Part shown: positions 46,392-59,300 of the stretch, in pieces | Position numbering within the stretch: position 1 is the stretch's first letter | Layout of the letters: every line of letters begins with the position of its first letter | DNA from: Lytechinus variegatus | Lineage: Eukaryota > Echinodermata > Echinoidea > Temnopleuroida > Toxopneustidae | Direction: 5' to 3' | NCBI RefSeq assembly: GCF_018143015.1 | Contig: NC_054752.1 | Coordinates: forward strand, 744,001 to 808,000 | DNA: 64,000 nucleotides | Notes under the pieces: generated by a model | The model's database searches: none | What the model saw: only the letters and a program-made list of their open reading frames with translations | What the model was told of the DNA's origin: nothing | Made by a program: the position numbers and the translations under genes

Positions 46392-47189
46392 CATACATAG
46401 GCCTATGTGTGTGTCTGGGTGTGTGTGTGAGGGTGTGTGTGTATATGGGTGAGTTTGTTTGTTTGTTTTGTGTAATCGAGCGCCTTTGGAATTCATGACG
46501 TTGCCCCCCCCCCACCCCATCTGAAAAATGAATCGACTGAAGTTATTTAGTAAATTTTAAAGATTTGCATTATTTGGTGAAACAGTTTTAGGAGTTCTAG
46601 GCATTTCTTTATGAATATTCATTAGGTTTAGGTGGACTGATGATGTCATATCCTTGTTCTTTTTTTATTTCATTATACAAAATTAGGTTTATTCAAAATT
46701 TCTCTACCAAGAACTAAAACAATTGGATTGACAACTGATTAAGTACAATAGTTATTTGTTGCCACAACTTATTTCATCATAACGGAGACACATCAATTAC
46801 ACATTATGTGAAAAAATGACACATTTATAATTTCATGTAATAACATAAGAAAAAGGAAAGTGGGGATGTGACATCTAATTCAGCCCACCTAATGAATATC
46901 CATGATGATGTGCATATAACTGTTTTTACAAATTATTGATAAACTTTAAAATCCAATAACTTCGTTATTTGTTATCCGATTTGGATGAAATTTTTAGTAT
47001 TTTGCTTTGTGAATTTTACTCTATTTATTTACATGTATATATAAATATTTTCATCCCATTAATATTTAGCAAGGACATAAACGGGCCGCAAAGAAAATTT
47101 CATCCAGAGCCGATTCGCTTCGCTCTCTCCTACTCACTCCTTATCATCATGATAATACTTTTTATATGATTCATTATAGATATATTCAA

Positions 47190-48245
47190 CCGTAAATGGG
47201 GAATGATAAGTAATAAATACGTGCTGGAAGCGCAATTTGATACATATAGGCCTTGTGGTTTAAAACATACATACCAAAATATTGGACACTTTGATCACTA
47301 TTTACGATCAGTGAAATTCAGGAACATACAATTAGAAAATGTAAAAAAGATTAAATACTTAGGTGTCATGCTCGATCCGGGCTTGACTTGGTGTGAACAT
47401 ATCACTAATATCGTTTGTAAAATATCTCGAGCAATATATTGTATAAGGCGGATTAAGCATTTACTGTCCTTTAATATCATGAAGAAGCTGTACTTTTCTA
47501 TGATTTTACCTTACATTGATTACTGTAGTACATCTTGGGGAAGCAGTGCAAAAATACATTTAGATAAGATACAAAAACTTCAAAATAAATATGCCAGGAT
47601 GCTTTTGAAAAAAAGATTACAATACATCACAAATTTCTTTGTTGCAGTCACTGAAGTGGCAATCAGTAGATCAGCGTATAAAATATCAGTATTGTGTTCT
47701 TGTATATAAAATGATGAATAATTTAGTTCCAAATTATTTAAAACCTTTAGTATGTAAATGGCCCGTGAAATACAGGACACCGTGACGGTTTTCTTTGCGA
47801 TGCCCCCTTCAGCTTCCCAAAGCTAGAATTGAATATAAAACTAAAAGAAAATCTTTCGTATATTTCGGACCCAAATTATTTAATGCATTCCTTCAAATTT
47901 ACAAGCCTGTACCTCCTTGTTAGTTTTTTAAAAAAATATGCAAAGCCTTTCATACGAATTGATAAAGAGCGAAATGATATTCCATTGATTTACAATGCTT
48001 TGTACCTGTATGTTTAAATTGTCACTTCCCCTCTATATTTTTTGGTGTTAATTGTTTCTGATGTTAAATAGTTTGTATTTTGTATTTTTGACGTTGATTG
48101 TTTTTTTTAATGATATATTTTACAGTTAACTTGACATGTATTTTAAACTGCAGGGCGCCTTTGTAAAGCAGTTTTAAGAACTGAACAGGCCTATATACCC
48201 TGCAGTATGAAATAAATAAAACAAAATAACTAAATAAATAAATAA
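47190..48245 (+). mobile_element. Non-LTR retrotransposon (LINE) 3' fragment
   Basis: Frame 47203-47709 encodes the C-terminal part of a jockey/CR1-type reverse transcriptase: IKYLGVMLDPGLTWCEHI, ISRAIYCIRRIKHLLSF, MILPYIDYCSTSWGSS and LQKLQNKYARMLL. The family sequence continues in another frame (QRIKYQYCVLVYKMMNNLVP, NYLKPLV) from about 47650, with stops further on, so it is dead and 5'-truncated. An AAAT-rich tail ends near 48245. Confidence 0.85.
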
Positions 48246-48420
48246 ATAGATAACAATAATAATTTAGGGTATTTATATTGCGCACATATCCACCTTGTTA
48301 GGTGCTCAAGGCGCTCCTATATTACCCGGATAAGCTAGGCGTTCATAGCGCACACAGCTTTTTAAGGAATTACTTCCTACCGGTACCCATTTACCTCACC
48401 TGGGTTGAGTGCAGCACATG
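48241..48420 (-). mobile_element. tRNA-derived SINE, family 1, partial, reverse
   Basis: Matches the complement of the 3' body of 17090-17355 (ATTGCGCACATATCCACCTT, CTAGGCGTTCATAGCGCACA); the tRNA-like head is missing. Confidence 0.82.
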
Positions 48421-48674
48421 CCGTTATTATTATTTCCCAGTAATTTCTATTTTCAATCTTGCCCCTTTTCTATTTTTTTCCATTTTGGAGCCCAGTTTAC
48501 CGGGATATCCAGAGGGGGGGGGGTTGCACACACTTTTAGCTATGGCCCTGTTCACACCTGACATTTGAGACCTCAAACCCATGAACAGAATGAGTGAATT
48601 ATTGTTATTACTATTATTAGTTTATCGTCACCAGTGTGAGGCTAAAAGCGAACTGAATGACTTTGACCCATATC

Positions 48675-48955
48675 GCCAGGGGCGGAAATCTCTCCCAAAA
48701 ATGTAGGGGGGACAAGGGTCTGGAAAATTTGACAAGCAAAAAAAAAAGGCTATTACCTAAAATTCGAGCAAAAAAAAGGTCATCTCGTCCCAAAACGCAC
48801 GTTTTATACCCATTTTGAGTGATATATTTCTTAGAATCACCAAAGACCCAAAATAGTTGGGGGACATTTGATATTGTGTCCCCCTACTATTTTGAGTAGG
48901 GGGGACACGTCCCCCTGTCCCCCCTGGGATTTCCGCCCACGTACTACTACGAGCA
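48675..48955. mobile_element. GGGGCGGAAATC element, copy 1
   Basis: Starts CAGGGGCGGAAATCTCTCCC and ends GGGATTTCCGCCCACG, short inverted ends. Interior AAAATTTGACAAGCAAAAAA. Inverted relative of 52288-52610. Confidence 0.75.
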
Positions 48956-49014
48956 GAATCATTCTCTTTATTATTTTTACTTCATGTCATTTTATCTCAT
49001 TTCGGATCTAGTCA

Positions 49015-50936
49015 GGCAGCATATGTCATCTACTTCGAAAAATTGGCTAAGTCTGATTTTTCACTTTTATGTGATTGATGACATCATAAGGAACAATTTC
49101 CAACTTGGTGACAAATTTCTAATGGTCATCTTGACCATGTGAGGGGTCAAAATTGGGTCAATAGGGGTGAATTTTTGGAATTGCCCCGATTTTAATAAGT
49201 TCATCTTCAGAAGTCGTTATCCAGAAGATAATAAGGGTCAAGACAAGGTCAGGGAAAGGTCAAGAGGTCAACAAACTTTCATTGGTAGCAAAAATACACT
49301 ATAAAAGCGGTTTGAATATAGACGTAGGTTCTTCATTTTGAAAAGTCTCTGAAGAAGACATTATCACGAATTTCCTAGAAAGCCAGTGAACAATTTTTGC
49401 GAGAGTGATCACGAATTTCCTTGTTGACCATAGTAGATTGCGAGACAAATGAATACCCTCTAGCGATTAAGACCTTATCCATTAGATAAAAAGGGGGTAA
49501 AATGTGCTCATTTAGGAACAAAATATATAAACAGTGATAGACGTCGAATAGTTTGAGTGTGGTATCATGGTTTATTGCAGGAATACCTTGAAACGACTTG
49601 ACAAAATCTATAAAAATCGTATCATCTTCATGACGTTATAAGTGCAACCAGCTCTTTCCGAGTTGCTTGATTTAGGAACTCAATTCAAGTTCTTTTCATT
49701 TCCAATTTACCGGTCTTTGATATGTAAAGAAACATTTCATCTATTTGCTTTGTACAGAATATTTTAATCAACAGAAAAATATTGTAATGTACTGTACTGG
49801 GGTATATGTGTAATACTATGCTAATAAACACATCGATTGATCAGTGCTCCCAACTCCAAAGAAAGATGCCCAACATCTTATTTGACTTAACTTACGAATA
49901 AGATAATGAGGTGAGGATTGAGGATGATATGGTAAGTTGGGCTCCAATTGTTCCTTGATTAATTGGAACGAGTGACGGTTATATTATTTCTAACAAAGAG
50001 GCAACATTTTTCAGGCATGCTCATTGTAGTCGTTAGTGTCCATTATGCTGATGTGATATATTCTGACCATTTCTGGAGCCAAAAAGGACTGCACAATATT
50101 TCTGATTGTGCTGTCATTAACACGGCTTTTAGGCATACTATTTTTCCAGAGCATACAACGTGAATTTAAACTTAATACCTGTTCTCACGATAATGATATG
50201 CATAGATGCTGATTGTTCTTTTGTAGTTTTTTTTCTCTACTTTGTGAACTACCTGGATGTTGCCAGAAAGAATAATCACATCAAATTTCATTGAAGTAAA
50301 CCACGGCCATGCCGCAGCGGGCGGAGGTGGCAGCGGCCCCCAGAAATTGTGAAAACTTGCATATTTTTTTTACTGAAAAATACATAATAATTGACCAAAA
50401 GTATGCACGAAATCTATAAATTTCTCTTTACAATATGCAAAAGCGGCCCCGATGATTAGCTCAGAACAGCACACCAGAATTGTGTAGCCCTTCTTGGCTC
50501 CAGAGATCGAGTAATGGTCAAAATATATCACATCAGCATAATTGATGTATAACTCGACACAATCGGGGCAATTCCAAAAATTGACCCCTATTGACCCCAT
50601 TTTGACCCCTCACATGGTCAAGATGACCATTAGAAATTTGTCACCAAGTTGAAAGTTGATCCTTGTGATGTCACCAATCACATATAAAAGTGAAAAATCA
50701 GACTTAGCCAATTTGTCGAAGTAGCCGGTAAATCATGACATATGCTGCCTAGTCTGCTGGGCAAACCCTTCACTCGAAATAAGGGTCTGAATGTGCAGCC
50801 TACTCATGCCTTGTGTACTAAAGGCTCTCTCGCTCAGCAAGTTTTGTATGTGCTAGTCTTTGCGTGGAGGCACACTTGTTGATCAAAGGTCCAATCAGGG
50901 TCTGTGCCTGCAGACTATATGCTGCCTGACTAATCA
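49015..50936. mobile_element. Foldback element GGCAGCATATGTCAT
   Basis: 49015-49195 and 50010-50110 together are the inverted match of 50450-50752 (CTAATGGTCATCTTGACCAT; GGAATTGCCCCGAT; TGCTGATGTGATATATT). About 815 bp (49196-50010) interrupts the left arm. ATATGCTGCCTGAC at 50923-50936 also mirrors the left terminus. Confidence 0.7.
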
Positions 50937-51587
50937 GTCAATGCGAGCGTGGGCTGAAAGGCCTAATGGCCTGAAAGTTATTGTTTTAATTATACGTTCC
51001 AGGTCTTCTTATCCCGGCCTTAGTCACTTACTTCCTTGCTTTCTCCCCCCCCCCCCCCCGTCCATTTTTGTCCTTCTGCCTTTACAGTTAGCTGCATGAA
51101 TATACTACCTCACCGTTTCCCCCTGTTTTTCCTCCTTTTTATTTTCGTTTAATTTATTTGCTGTTCATTCTCCCTTTCACCTATTTTTCCCCTTTATTTT
51201 TTTTTCTTGCAAATCCGAAAAAAGTGGGAATCCAGCCTTGGCAATAAAATGTTTTATTGGGAAGGAGAAAAATAAATTAAACAGAATGGTGAAAAATTGA
51301 AATAAATCGGACAAACAATAAGCAAGTTATAGCTGAGATCACGAAAACTATGTTGATTTCAAATTGGCAACCGAGTAAGTATGACAAGGAGCAAAGACAA
51401 CTTTCCCATAAGCCAGGGACTTAATTATCAGGGATTTGTGGTTTTCTCCTGAGTACCCATTCCCCTAGGGCAGTAATCTAAATATAACCCAGGTAGTATA
51501 TTGTTTTATGTCCTCATGAAAGAAAATTATGATTTGAAATAAAACTTCGGAAAAATAACAATTTAGCCATAATATGTATTGGATATT

Positions 51588-51967
51588 GAGAGCGGTGTTG
51601 GCTAGATCGGTAACGCGTCTGCCCGTCGAACCAAAAGATCGTGGGTTGGAGTCCACCCCGCGGGCTGATGACTGAAGCCAGTGCGTTGTGTGTAAACGTC
51701 TCTCCCATGTTTCATAGAAGCAGGCTATGTTACAATGGAAAACACTCCGTCCCTCGGATAGGACGTTAAATGGAGGCCCCGTGTAGAGTCACCACCTTTG
51801 CACGTTAAGAACCCATTGCACTATAGAGTAGGGGGAAACCCCGGTGTAGTGGTCCACCTGCATCCCCCCTATCAGTTATATCGGGAGGAGAGACCTGCGG
51901 GTCACAGTGATTCAGTTCGCTTTTCGCCTCCCAGGCACAGGTGACGCCAAACTAATAATAATAATAA
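51588..51967 (+). mobile_element. tRNA-derived SINE, family 2, full-length
   Basis: Head TGTTGGCTAGATCGGTAACG and GATCGTGGGTTGGAGTCC resemble A and B boxes; body AGGCTATGTTACAATGGAAA; tail (AATAAT)n. Same family as 14921-15302. Confidence 0.87.
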
Positions 51968-52287
51968 TTGGAGTCACTCATCTGTCCACTAGTGTACAGT
52001 TCAGTGATTGGAGTACATCAAGAGTAGTCTTTGCCTTACATCACTATGATAACCCATTTGTGGCCAATTTGAAGTCTCCATGGGTATAGTGATTACCAAT
52101 ATTTACAACTTTTAATAATTCATAACCTTTCTTGTTGTTTGTCCAATATTGTTCAAACTTTCACTTATCAACTTGACTGATTTTTTTTCCTTATAAAAAC
52201 AAGTTTTTATTTAAGTTGGATTCCCCTTTAAAATACTATACCACCCGTAGTGGCTCTGACCCCCTGTTTACAACAAACTTTTTGTCA

Positions 52288-52610
52288 GGGCATGGGCGGA
52301 AATCCAGGAGGGGGGCGTGTCCCCCTAACTCAAAATAGTAGGGGGCACAATATCAAATGTCCCCTACTATTTGTGGTCTTTTATGATGGTTAGAAATACA
52401 TCATTCAAAATCGAAATAAAACATTTTTTTAGGACGAGATGACCTTACTTTGGGGATGATAACCTTTTTTTTTTTGCTTGTCAAATTTCTTTTCGTTGAA
52501 ATCAAAATGACCTTAAATTTGGGATGATAACCTTTTTTGTGTGCTTGTCCTATTTTCCAGCCCCTTAATTGTTCCCCCTACCTTTTAGGAGAGATTTCCG
52601 CCCCTGAATC
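52288..52610. mobile_element. GGGCGGAAATCC element, copy 2
   Basis: Inverted relative of 48675-48955: GGGCGGAAATCCAGGAGG at left, GGAGAGATTTCCGCCCCTG at right, shared ACTCAAAATAGTAGGGGG. Confidence 0.75.
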
Positions 52611-52740
52611 AGGTTGATCTGTCTTCAGAAATAGGTCTAATATAATCATGATAATTATTAATAGTATTAGATTTTTGTGTGAATATTCTGACGAGACGTG
52701 CAGGTCTTTTTTTTTTTTTTTTAAAACAAGCGCACACCTA

Positions 52741-52910
52741 TTACCAATTATGCATATAGCATTTCCATTTATTTGAAAGCAGGATAAAAGAGCATTGTAG
52801 ATTAAATGCCTCGCTCACGGTCATAGGTGCAACGGCCGAGGATCGAACCCCGGACTTTCCATGTAGCCAGGCGCCATAGACCACTCGGCCACGGCACCTC
52901 ACACAGGTGA
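52741..52910 (-). mobile_element. tRNA-derived SINE or tRNA pseudogene, reverse
   Basis: On the minus strand GGTGCCGTGGCCGAGTGG (D-arm/A box) is followed by GGGGTTCGATCCTCGG (T arm/B box, 5-bp stem). No acceptable anticodon stem lies between, so it is not a functional tRNA. A CGGCACCTCACACAGG piece is duplicated just to the right. Confidence 0.65.
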
Positions 52911-53304
52911 GTCTGCACGGCACCTCACACAGGCAGGTCTGCTCCACTCTGACTGTACTCGAGCGCCATCTACGATAGAGATCACTGAGTAAGTCGTCTG
53001 TTCATGTGAGCGTGGAGATCTCCAAATTCGAAGCCTGATCAAAATTTGCAGAATTTGGCATCAATTGGTGTTGTTTTCTTGTTCAATATAGATGAAATTG
53101 TTTGGAATTAAAATTACGAATATTAATGACTTGTCTCATGCTCGGGAGAGTATAATGCACACCGGCCTAGCGGCTAGCACAACCCGCATATCTTCGGGCA
53201 CAGGGCAGGCGCAATCTCCCGACCCGGGAGCTGCGGGAGCACCAGCGTCCTGGTGAAGAAGTAGTCTGATGATCCGATTCTTGGATGAGCTGGTCGCAGT
53301 CAAC

Positions 53305-53361
53305 ATGGAAGGGAAGCAAATTCATCATGGAGTTACATGTACCATTCAAAATGATGTTGCG
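53305..53361 (+). CDS. LCMT2: TYW4 predicted first coding exon
   Basis: A 19-codon reading, MEGKQIHHGVTCTIQNDVA, ends in phase 0 at a strong donor GCG|GTGAGA and would join to VQGTNDSS. Human LCMT2 also has AVQ before NTNDSS. The ATG has a good context (CAACATGG). An in-frame ATG at 53269 could start the protein 12 residues earlier. No homology supports the first 17 residues. Confidence 0.5.
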
Positions 53362-56300
53362 GTGAGACCACAAACATTAACATACGGTTTGGGTATGATG
53401 TAGACGGTTGTATTGTAATAAAAAACATTGTTTATTAAAAATTATTTAAAAAAAAACAAATAAAATGACTTTTGAACTTGATGACAAACAGATTAGGGTC
53501 CGGTAACACAAACTACGGTTGGTCGCATGCTTGATTTTCATGATTGATTGTACATTAGAGTCGATGGAATCAAGTAGAAAAATGTTTTATGATCATTACT
53601 AAGCTTTGTGTTACGGGCCCCAGGTTATTCTTTGATCGCCGTCAGCTGAGCCTGAGGGTACGAACGTGCCAGCCAATCTGCTAGCAAGTCCGCACACTGT
53701 CACTCAGCTGTAGCTGACAGCCATTGCATGCATTGGGCTCATACTGGTGGAGCTCCATCAACACCTTAACTATGGTGAAAAGGGTGCACTGGTGCACCTT
53801 CTTGATTACTCCTAAATTTTGCTTTTTGACGGGGGAAAAGGGAAGAAATAATAGAGATAAATTTATATTAAATACATTCAGCTTACCACCTTTCAAAAAA
53901 AATATGCTGGAAAAAAGCAACTTTTTATGACAAACAGTGATCTGTTTGACATCCTGGATCAGCCAGGTTCTTCTTCGATCATTTGATCAGTGCAGCTACA
54001 GCTGAACATACAAACGTGCCAGCTAATCTGCTAGCATGTCCGCTTGCTCCGCTGTAGCTGACAGCGATCTAGCAATCGAAGAATAATTACCTGGCTGATC
54101 CTGATCTGCTTGTCATAAATATAATGAAAACTAAAATTCAACAAAATTTATGAAAAGTGAAAGCAAAAAGTTTCCAATTACATTGATTCTACTAATCAAT
54201 CAATTCATGATCCCAAGTTCTTTTCCCTGAATCAAAAGAGAAAACAAATCTGTGGAAATGAAGTCCAACCGAGCTTTGTTATTAACTCTTTGTCCACCGT
54301 GCACAGAATCCCCTATTGCCGGATTAATTCTGTGGACCCCAGAAATGGGTGCTTTGGATTTGCATACGTAGTTTACATGGCTTTTTTATGCTTTTTCCTA
54401 CAGAAAAATGTTATCAGTAAAGTTGTAGAGTATGAAATAGGCTTTCTATTGATGTATATTTCATAAACATTTACTCATGTTTAGAAGATATATTTCTGAT
54501 CAATGAGAACCTTCAAGTTTCATTTAGCAAACTATAAGAGTACATGCTATTCATTCCCAGATTTTTACAAAATATGAGAACAGGCTAGTCCATTTACAGC
54601 CCCTTTGTCAAAGAATAATAGTGCAGGCCCAATATTCTAAGCCTATGCTATTTGTTTTCAATAGCAAGGCAGGAAGTGCAGCTTAGCTTTTGTGATTGAA
54701 AGCATTGTTTAAATCTATATAATCGGATTGTTGTGAGATTTGTGCCGATCGGCGTACTTGGCAAAGCAGCAAGTGTGCCAATCAGCGAACTTGATGGGCA
54801 AAGAGTTACGATCAAAACCAAAAAGAGAAAATGTGGCTGAAATTTTGAGATTTATTGATTAGATATTGAAGAGAAAATCCCAGGGCTGGCAGGGGAAATC
54901 TTTTGTGCCACTTATTCTTACTGTATTGTTAAATTGAAGAACCTCTCATCCTCTTGTACTTAACAGGTCCAAGGGACCAATGATAGCAGCATTGTTAGCA
55001 AGTGTTCTGTAGCTTCATTGGGATACTTTAAAGATACATACCTTCATCATTTTGTGTCAAAGACAACAAGGAGAGCACCACTGATTAACAGAGGATATTA
55101 TATCAGAGCCAGAGCTATTGATGATGTCCTGAAGGCATTCCTTAAGATATTTGGAGATTCTACAAATCAGGTCAGTGACATCGAGGGAAGATGCAGACAG
55201 ATAGCAAGATCATGATGGCCTTGGGTGCCCTCTTGACTTTTGACCTTCTAGGGAGATTTTGTTTTGCCATTTATGTTGTACTATGATATTTGCCCAATGG
55301 GATAGCGGCCTCACCCATTAATTATTGATATAAAAGGCACAGGGTGATACTTTAGCTTTAATTTCAAAGGTGGCCAAAACTGAAAGAAGCCATGGGGGAT
55401 ATACAGTGGTGCTAAATGTTGTGAACACCACCAGAAAATTTATATATTTCAATTGCCAAGTTCTGTCCTGTTTTATTGTGAAGTCAGGTGATCAAATATT
55501 ACATTCAGTAAAGGTTGTTTCTCTTGGCTATTCTATCCATTCAACACTCAGCATGAAGGAGTGCATTTTCTGGTGGGTTCACTGTACCACTGTACATGCA
55601 TCACTTGGAATAGATTTGGGATAAGAATAATCTAGGCTTAAGGACATGAATAAGTGCCCTAGGCTTCAAATTTTGTGCTGTGATAAGTCCAAAATTATGG
55701 GAAAGCAATTACAAGTACAAGAAGGCTCCCAGATGAAGCCTAAAATGTGTGTGACACAATGTGTCTAGAACGATTCAAAATGATCACCAATGGTTGAACC
55801 AGAAATAGACAAATTGCATAAAATTAATTGGTTTAGGACTTGCGTTCCACTTTGAAAACACAACAAATAAGAGTCCAATTTCCTCTATTGGTAGAAAAAG
55901 TTGCTCAGTATATTCTCTCAGAACTTTAAACTAATTGGTTGGTCCTTACTAACACTATGTATTGTTCAAAGTGCTCTAAGCAGCATCGTGAGTTTAAGTC
56001 AGGATATTGATAATAATAATTCCATTTAGCATAGCTAGAATAATTACATACATACTCTACTGCACTTGATACTTGGTATTGCATTATTACCTGGGCTGTA
56101 GCTGAGCCACCATATAGCCACTAAAGCATTTAAGGAATAAATTCTCCTGGGTACCCATTCACCTCACCTGGGTTGAGTGCAGCACAATATGGGTAAATTT
56201 CTTGCTGAAGGAAAAGAATAGGGCACCTGGGAATAGATCATACCTGGAGAGATCAAACTCTGAAATTATTATCTTTATCCAGATCATATCACTTGGGGCT

Positions 56301-59300
56301 GGATTTGACTCAACATACTTCAGACTACAAGCTAATGGCTCTTTGGACAACACTGTTTTCTATGAAGTTGATTTTCCTCAACTGGTGAAAAGAAAAGCTG
56401 CTTTGATACGAAAAAAAATTGAACTGACTGAATTGCTTCTTAACCCAATCTATCATTCATTGCTAGATTCCTCTGGTAAGAAATATTTATATCATATTGG
56501 ATGACCAGAAATATTCCAAGAGTTTTGGCATCTACAAATTGTAGATGAGTGGAATATCGGCCCTAACGAGTGGAATATGAAAATGAAAATCCATATTTTA
56601 TATTTTGAAATAGACATCAGAAATGAATAATACTCCAAAAATTTGTTTTGTCCTATTGATTGTGGGCCCGGCAGCCGCTGTGCAACGCCAGATCGACGAG
56701 GCTCTATCCCTTTAATTGTTGAACGCAAGACGGTAGCAGCAACTCCCATCTTTTAACGTCTTTTTGTGACGCGGCCGGGGCTTGAACTCCCGACCTCCAG
56801 GTTGTGGGACAGATGCTCTACAAACTGAGCCAAAACACTGGTCATATTTCTGGTATTCCATGAAATAAACCCATCCATTATAATTATTATCTATCCCCCC
56901 CCATAAAAGAGGTATAAATTTGGTTGAACAAGACATGTCACTTTCCATTATGTCATCACTTCAGAATCAAATTTGGTTGTTGACATGCGACTAACATGTA
57001 GTTCATTATGACGTCATTGAGTGACATTGTGCTCTATGCTGCTCATCAGATTGCTTGCATGCGCACGAGGCTGTCATATTGCAACGGCAAGTTTTGTACA
57101 GGAGCCTATGGGATATTCATCAGATTTCGGTCCTTTTAAGGATATACTCTGGTATTGATTGAACAGGCAATTGATGCAGACCAAATTACACAATTTTTTA
57201 TGTATCGCTAAAGCACTCAGTATAGATGATAATATTATTAGCCGTATCAGACATCTGAGCAGGGTAACTTTTATGGAATTATTGCCTGCTTATGTCTGTG
57301 ATCGAATTGTGGGGCAATTATTTTCCAATTGTTTATCCATTGACCCAAATTACTACCTGCTCGGAAAAGTCAATGAGAAAATGCATGGAAATGTAGCGGG
57401 CAATCAGGCAGAGCTAATATCCTGGTATTCTAGGTGTCTTATTGAACTACGCCGTAACAAAATACGTCATAATGTCAATCAAGATGAGACAACGCTGGAT
57501 ACTGTGTCCCCAGGCCAGGGACGTGACCTTTTAATTACGTCACAATGGTAAAGTTCAGAGGCCCAGTATACTCAGCATGATAAAATAGATTCTCATTCTT
57601 AAAGGGTAAAATATCTGAAAATTTCACAGTTTTTGCTCTTGATGTCTGACTGGCTTTTCTGTCAGGGAACATGAAATATATTGCCCTTAAAAAGTGTAAA
57701 GAACCATTTTGCCCTCATCTAAGGCCTCAGAGGCCAATATGATTCTATTGCGGGCAATATATCTGATGTTGCCCTAAAGGTCAGTGAATTATTTGTTGGC
57801 ATCACCTGTGCCTTGGTGGTGCATGGGTCTCTCCTTCCAATCTAACTAATTAGAGGTGTGGTGGACCTTTAAACTAATCATTATTTATTATGTGAATAGT
57901 GCAGTGGGTTCTTAAAGTTAACATTTTGGGGTGGGATGCAAACTCAAACCTAATTTTTGTCTTGCCTGAACAATGTTTTGGCAGAGACCTTTCCTTTTGG
58001 TCTGTTAGTTTGTTGGTCTGCTACAAAAATGTTGAAGTTTTTGTTCAACTTGCTCTCATTTCTATATTACTGCATCAGTTTTCATCACACTTGATGCAAA
58101 TGATCCTTGGGTAATACCACATGTGTGTTGTTAAGGATGATGGGGTCAAAGGTCATCTAGGGGTCAAAAGGATGAGTTATTTTTTTTCAACCTCTCATTT
58201 CTTTATTTCTGCATCAATTAGGTTCACACTTGGTCTAATGTGTGTCCATTAGAAAGATGGTGTCAAAGTTCACCTAGAAGTCAAAAGGTCAAAAAATGTG
58301 AGGTCATGTCCATCCTTTTTTGAAGTTTCTGTTCATTAGGATGACAAGGTCAAAGTTCATGTAGGGGTCATTAGATCATGTTATTTATTGATCGCAAAAT
58401 CAGGCGAGACTCGTGGTTCGCAAACCACAAGTCTTTAGGGGGTGTAGCATGTAGCACACATAGCTTTGATTCAGATGAAGAATTCCTTCAGCTTGAAACT
58501 TCTACTAGATATGAACCTACATGTATATGTTCTTCTCACAGGTGTTTGTATATCATCTGAGAAGTACCATCTACTTGGGGTTGATCTGAAACATCTAGAT
58601 ACTTTAGAGAGAGTCTTCAAGGACATTGGCGTTGACTCAGTATTGCCCACCCTGCTTCTGTCTGAGTGTGTCATTACATACATTGATACTCACAGGTAGG
58701 CCCCACTGTAATTCACACAGGCCTTGAATGTTGGTATATTTTAAGGAAAGGCCACTTTTCCATATTTATTTATTGCAGTACAAAGGGGGAATATAAAAGA
58801 GCACCACAGATGGGAGCTGCATCAACCCTAAAAGGACTGGGCTACTTGAGATTTACAGTGTTGAGGACGGGGGGATGATGCCCCCTTCTATTCGAGGCCA
58901 CCGTTCGTGCGATCGCACCGAAATTTGGCACACATATTCTTCACCACATATGTACAAGCCAGTATAAAAAAACTATGAAAATATTATTTTTTATTTCTTA
59001 TGAATAAAATATGTAAATTAATTCGTGAAAAAATTACTTGCATATTTAACACCCAATTTCACTTCAAATTTTCTTTTTTTTTTACAGATGTCGTTTTTTG
59101 TTTTTCATTGTTTTTTTTCAATGGAAATTATTTCACACCTTTTGACAACTAAATTAAACCCTAAATTAATTGAGCAGAACAATTAGAATGAAAAATAATC
59201 ACCCTTTTATGAAGTTCATCTCCCATATACGTACTTTGTACACAAGGTATAAAAATGAGCCATTTTCTGCATGATATTGTCTTGTAAAAAGTCATGTGGC

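Noticed and set aside
47203-48020. Host gene
   Set aside because: IKYLGVMLDPGLTW and ILPYIDYCSTSWG are reverse-transcriptase C-terminal signatures of LINEs, the frame changes midway, and the copy is truncated.
52795-52905. Functional tRNA gene on the minus strand
   Set aside because: A- and B-box regions look good, but no normal anticodon arm can be drawn and the unit is followed by SINE-like sequence; called tRNA-derived.
54967-55170. LCMT1 (PP2A leucine carboxyl methyltransferase)
   Set aside because: RAPLINRGYYIRARAI, GAGFDSTYFRL and LNSPL match TYW4/LCMT2 better than LCMT1 (RGYFARVHGV, GAGMDTTFWRL). A kelch domain downstream would settle it.
57159-57551. 130-codon frame in TYW4 intron 3 as a gene
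   Set aside because: It lies in repeated element X; the homologous sequence at 25198-25900 shifts frame and is interrupted, so coding is not supported by the pair alone.
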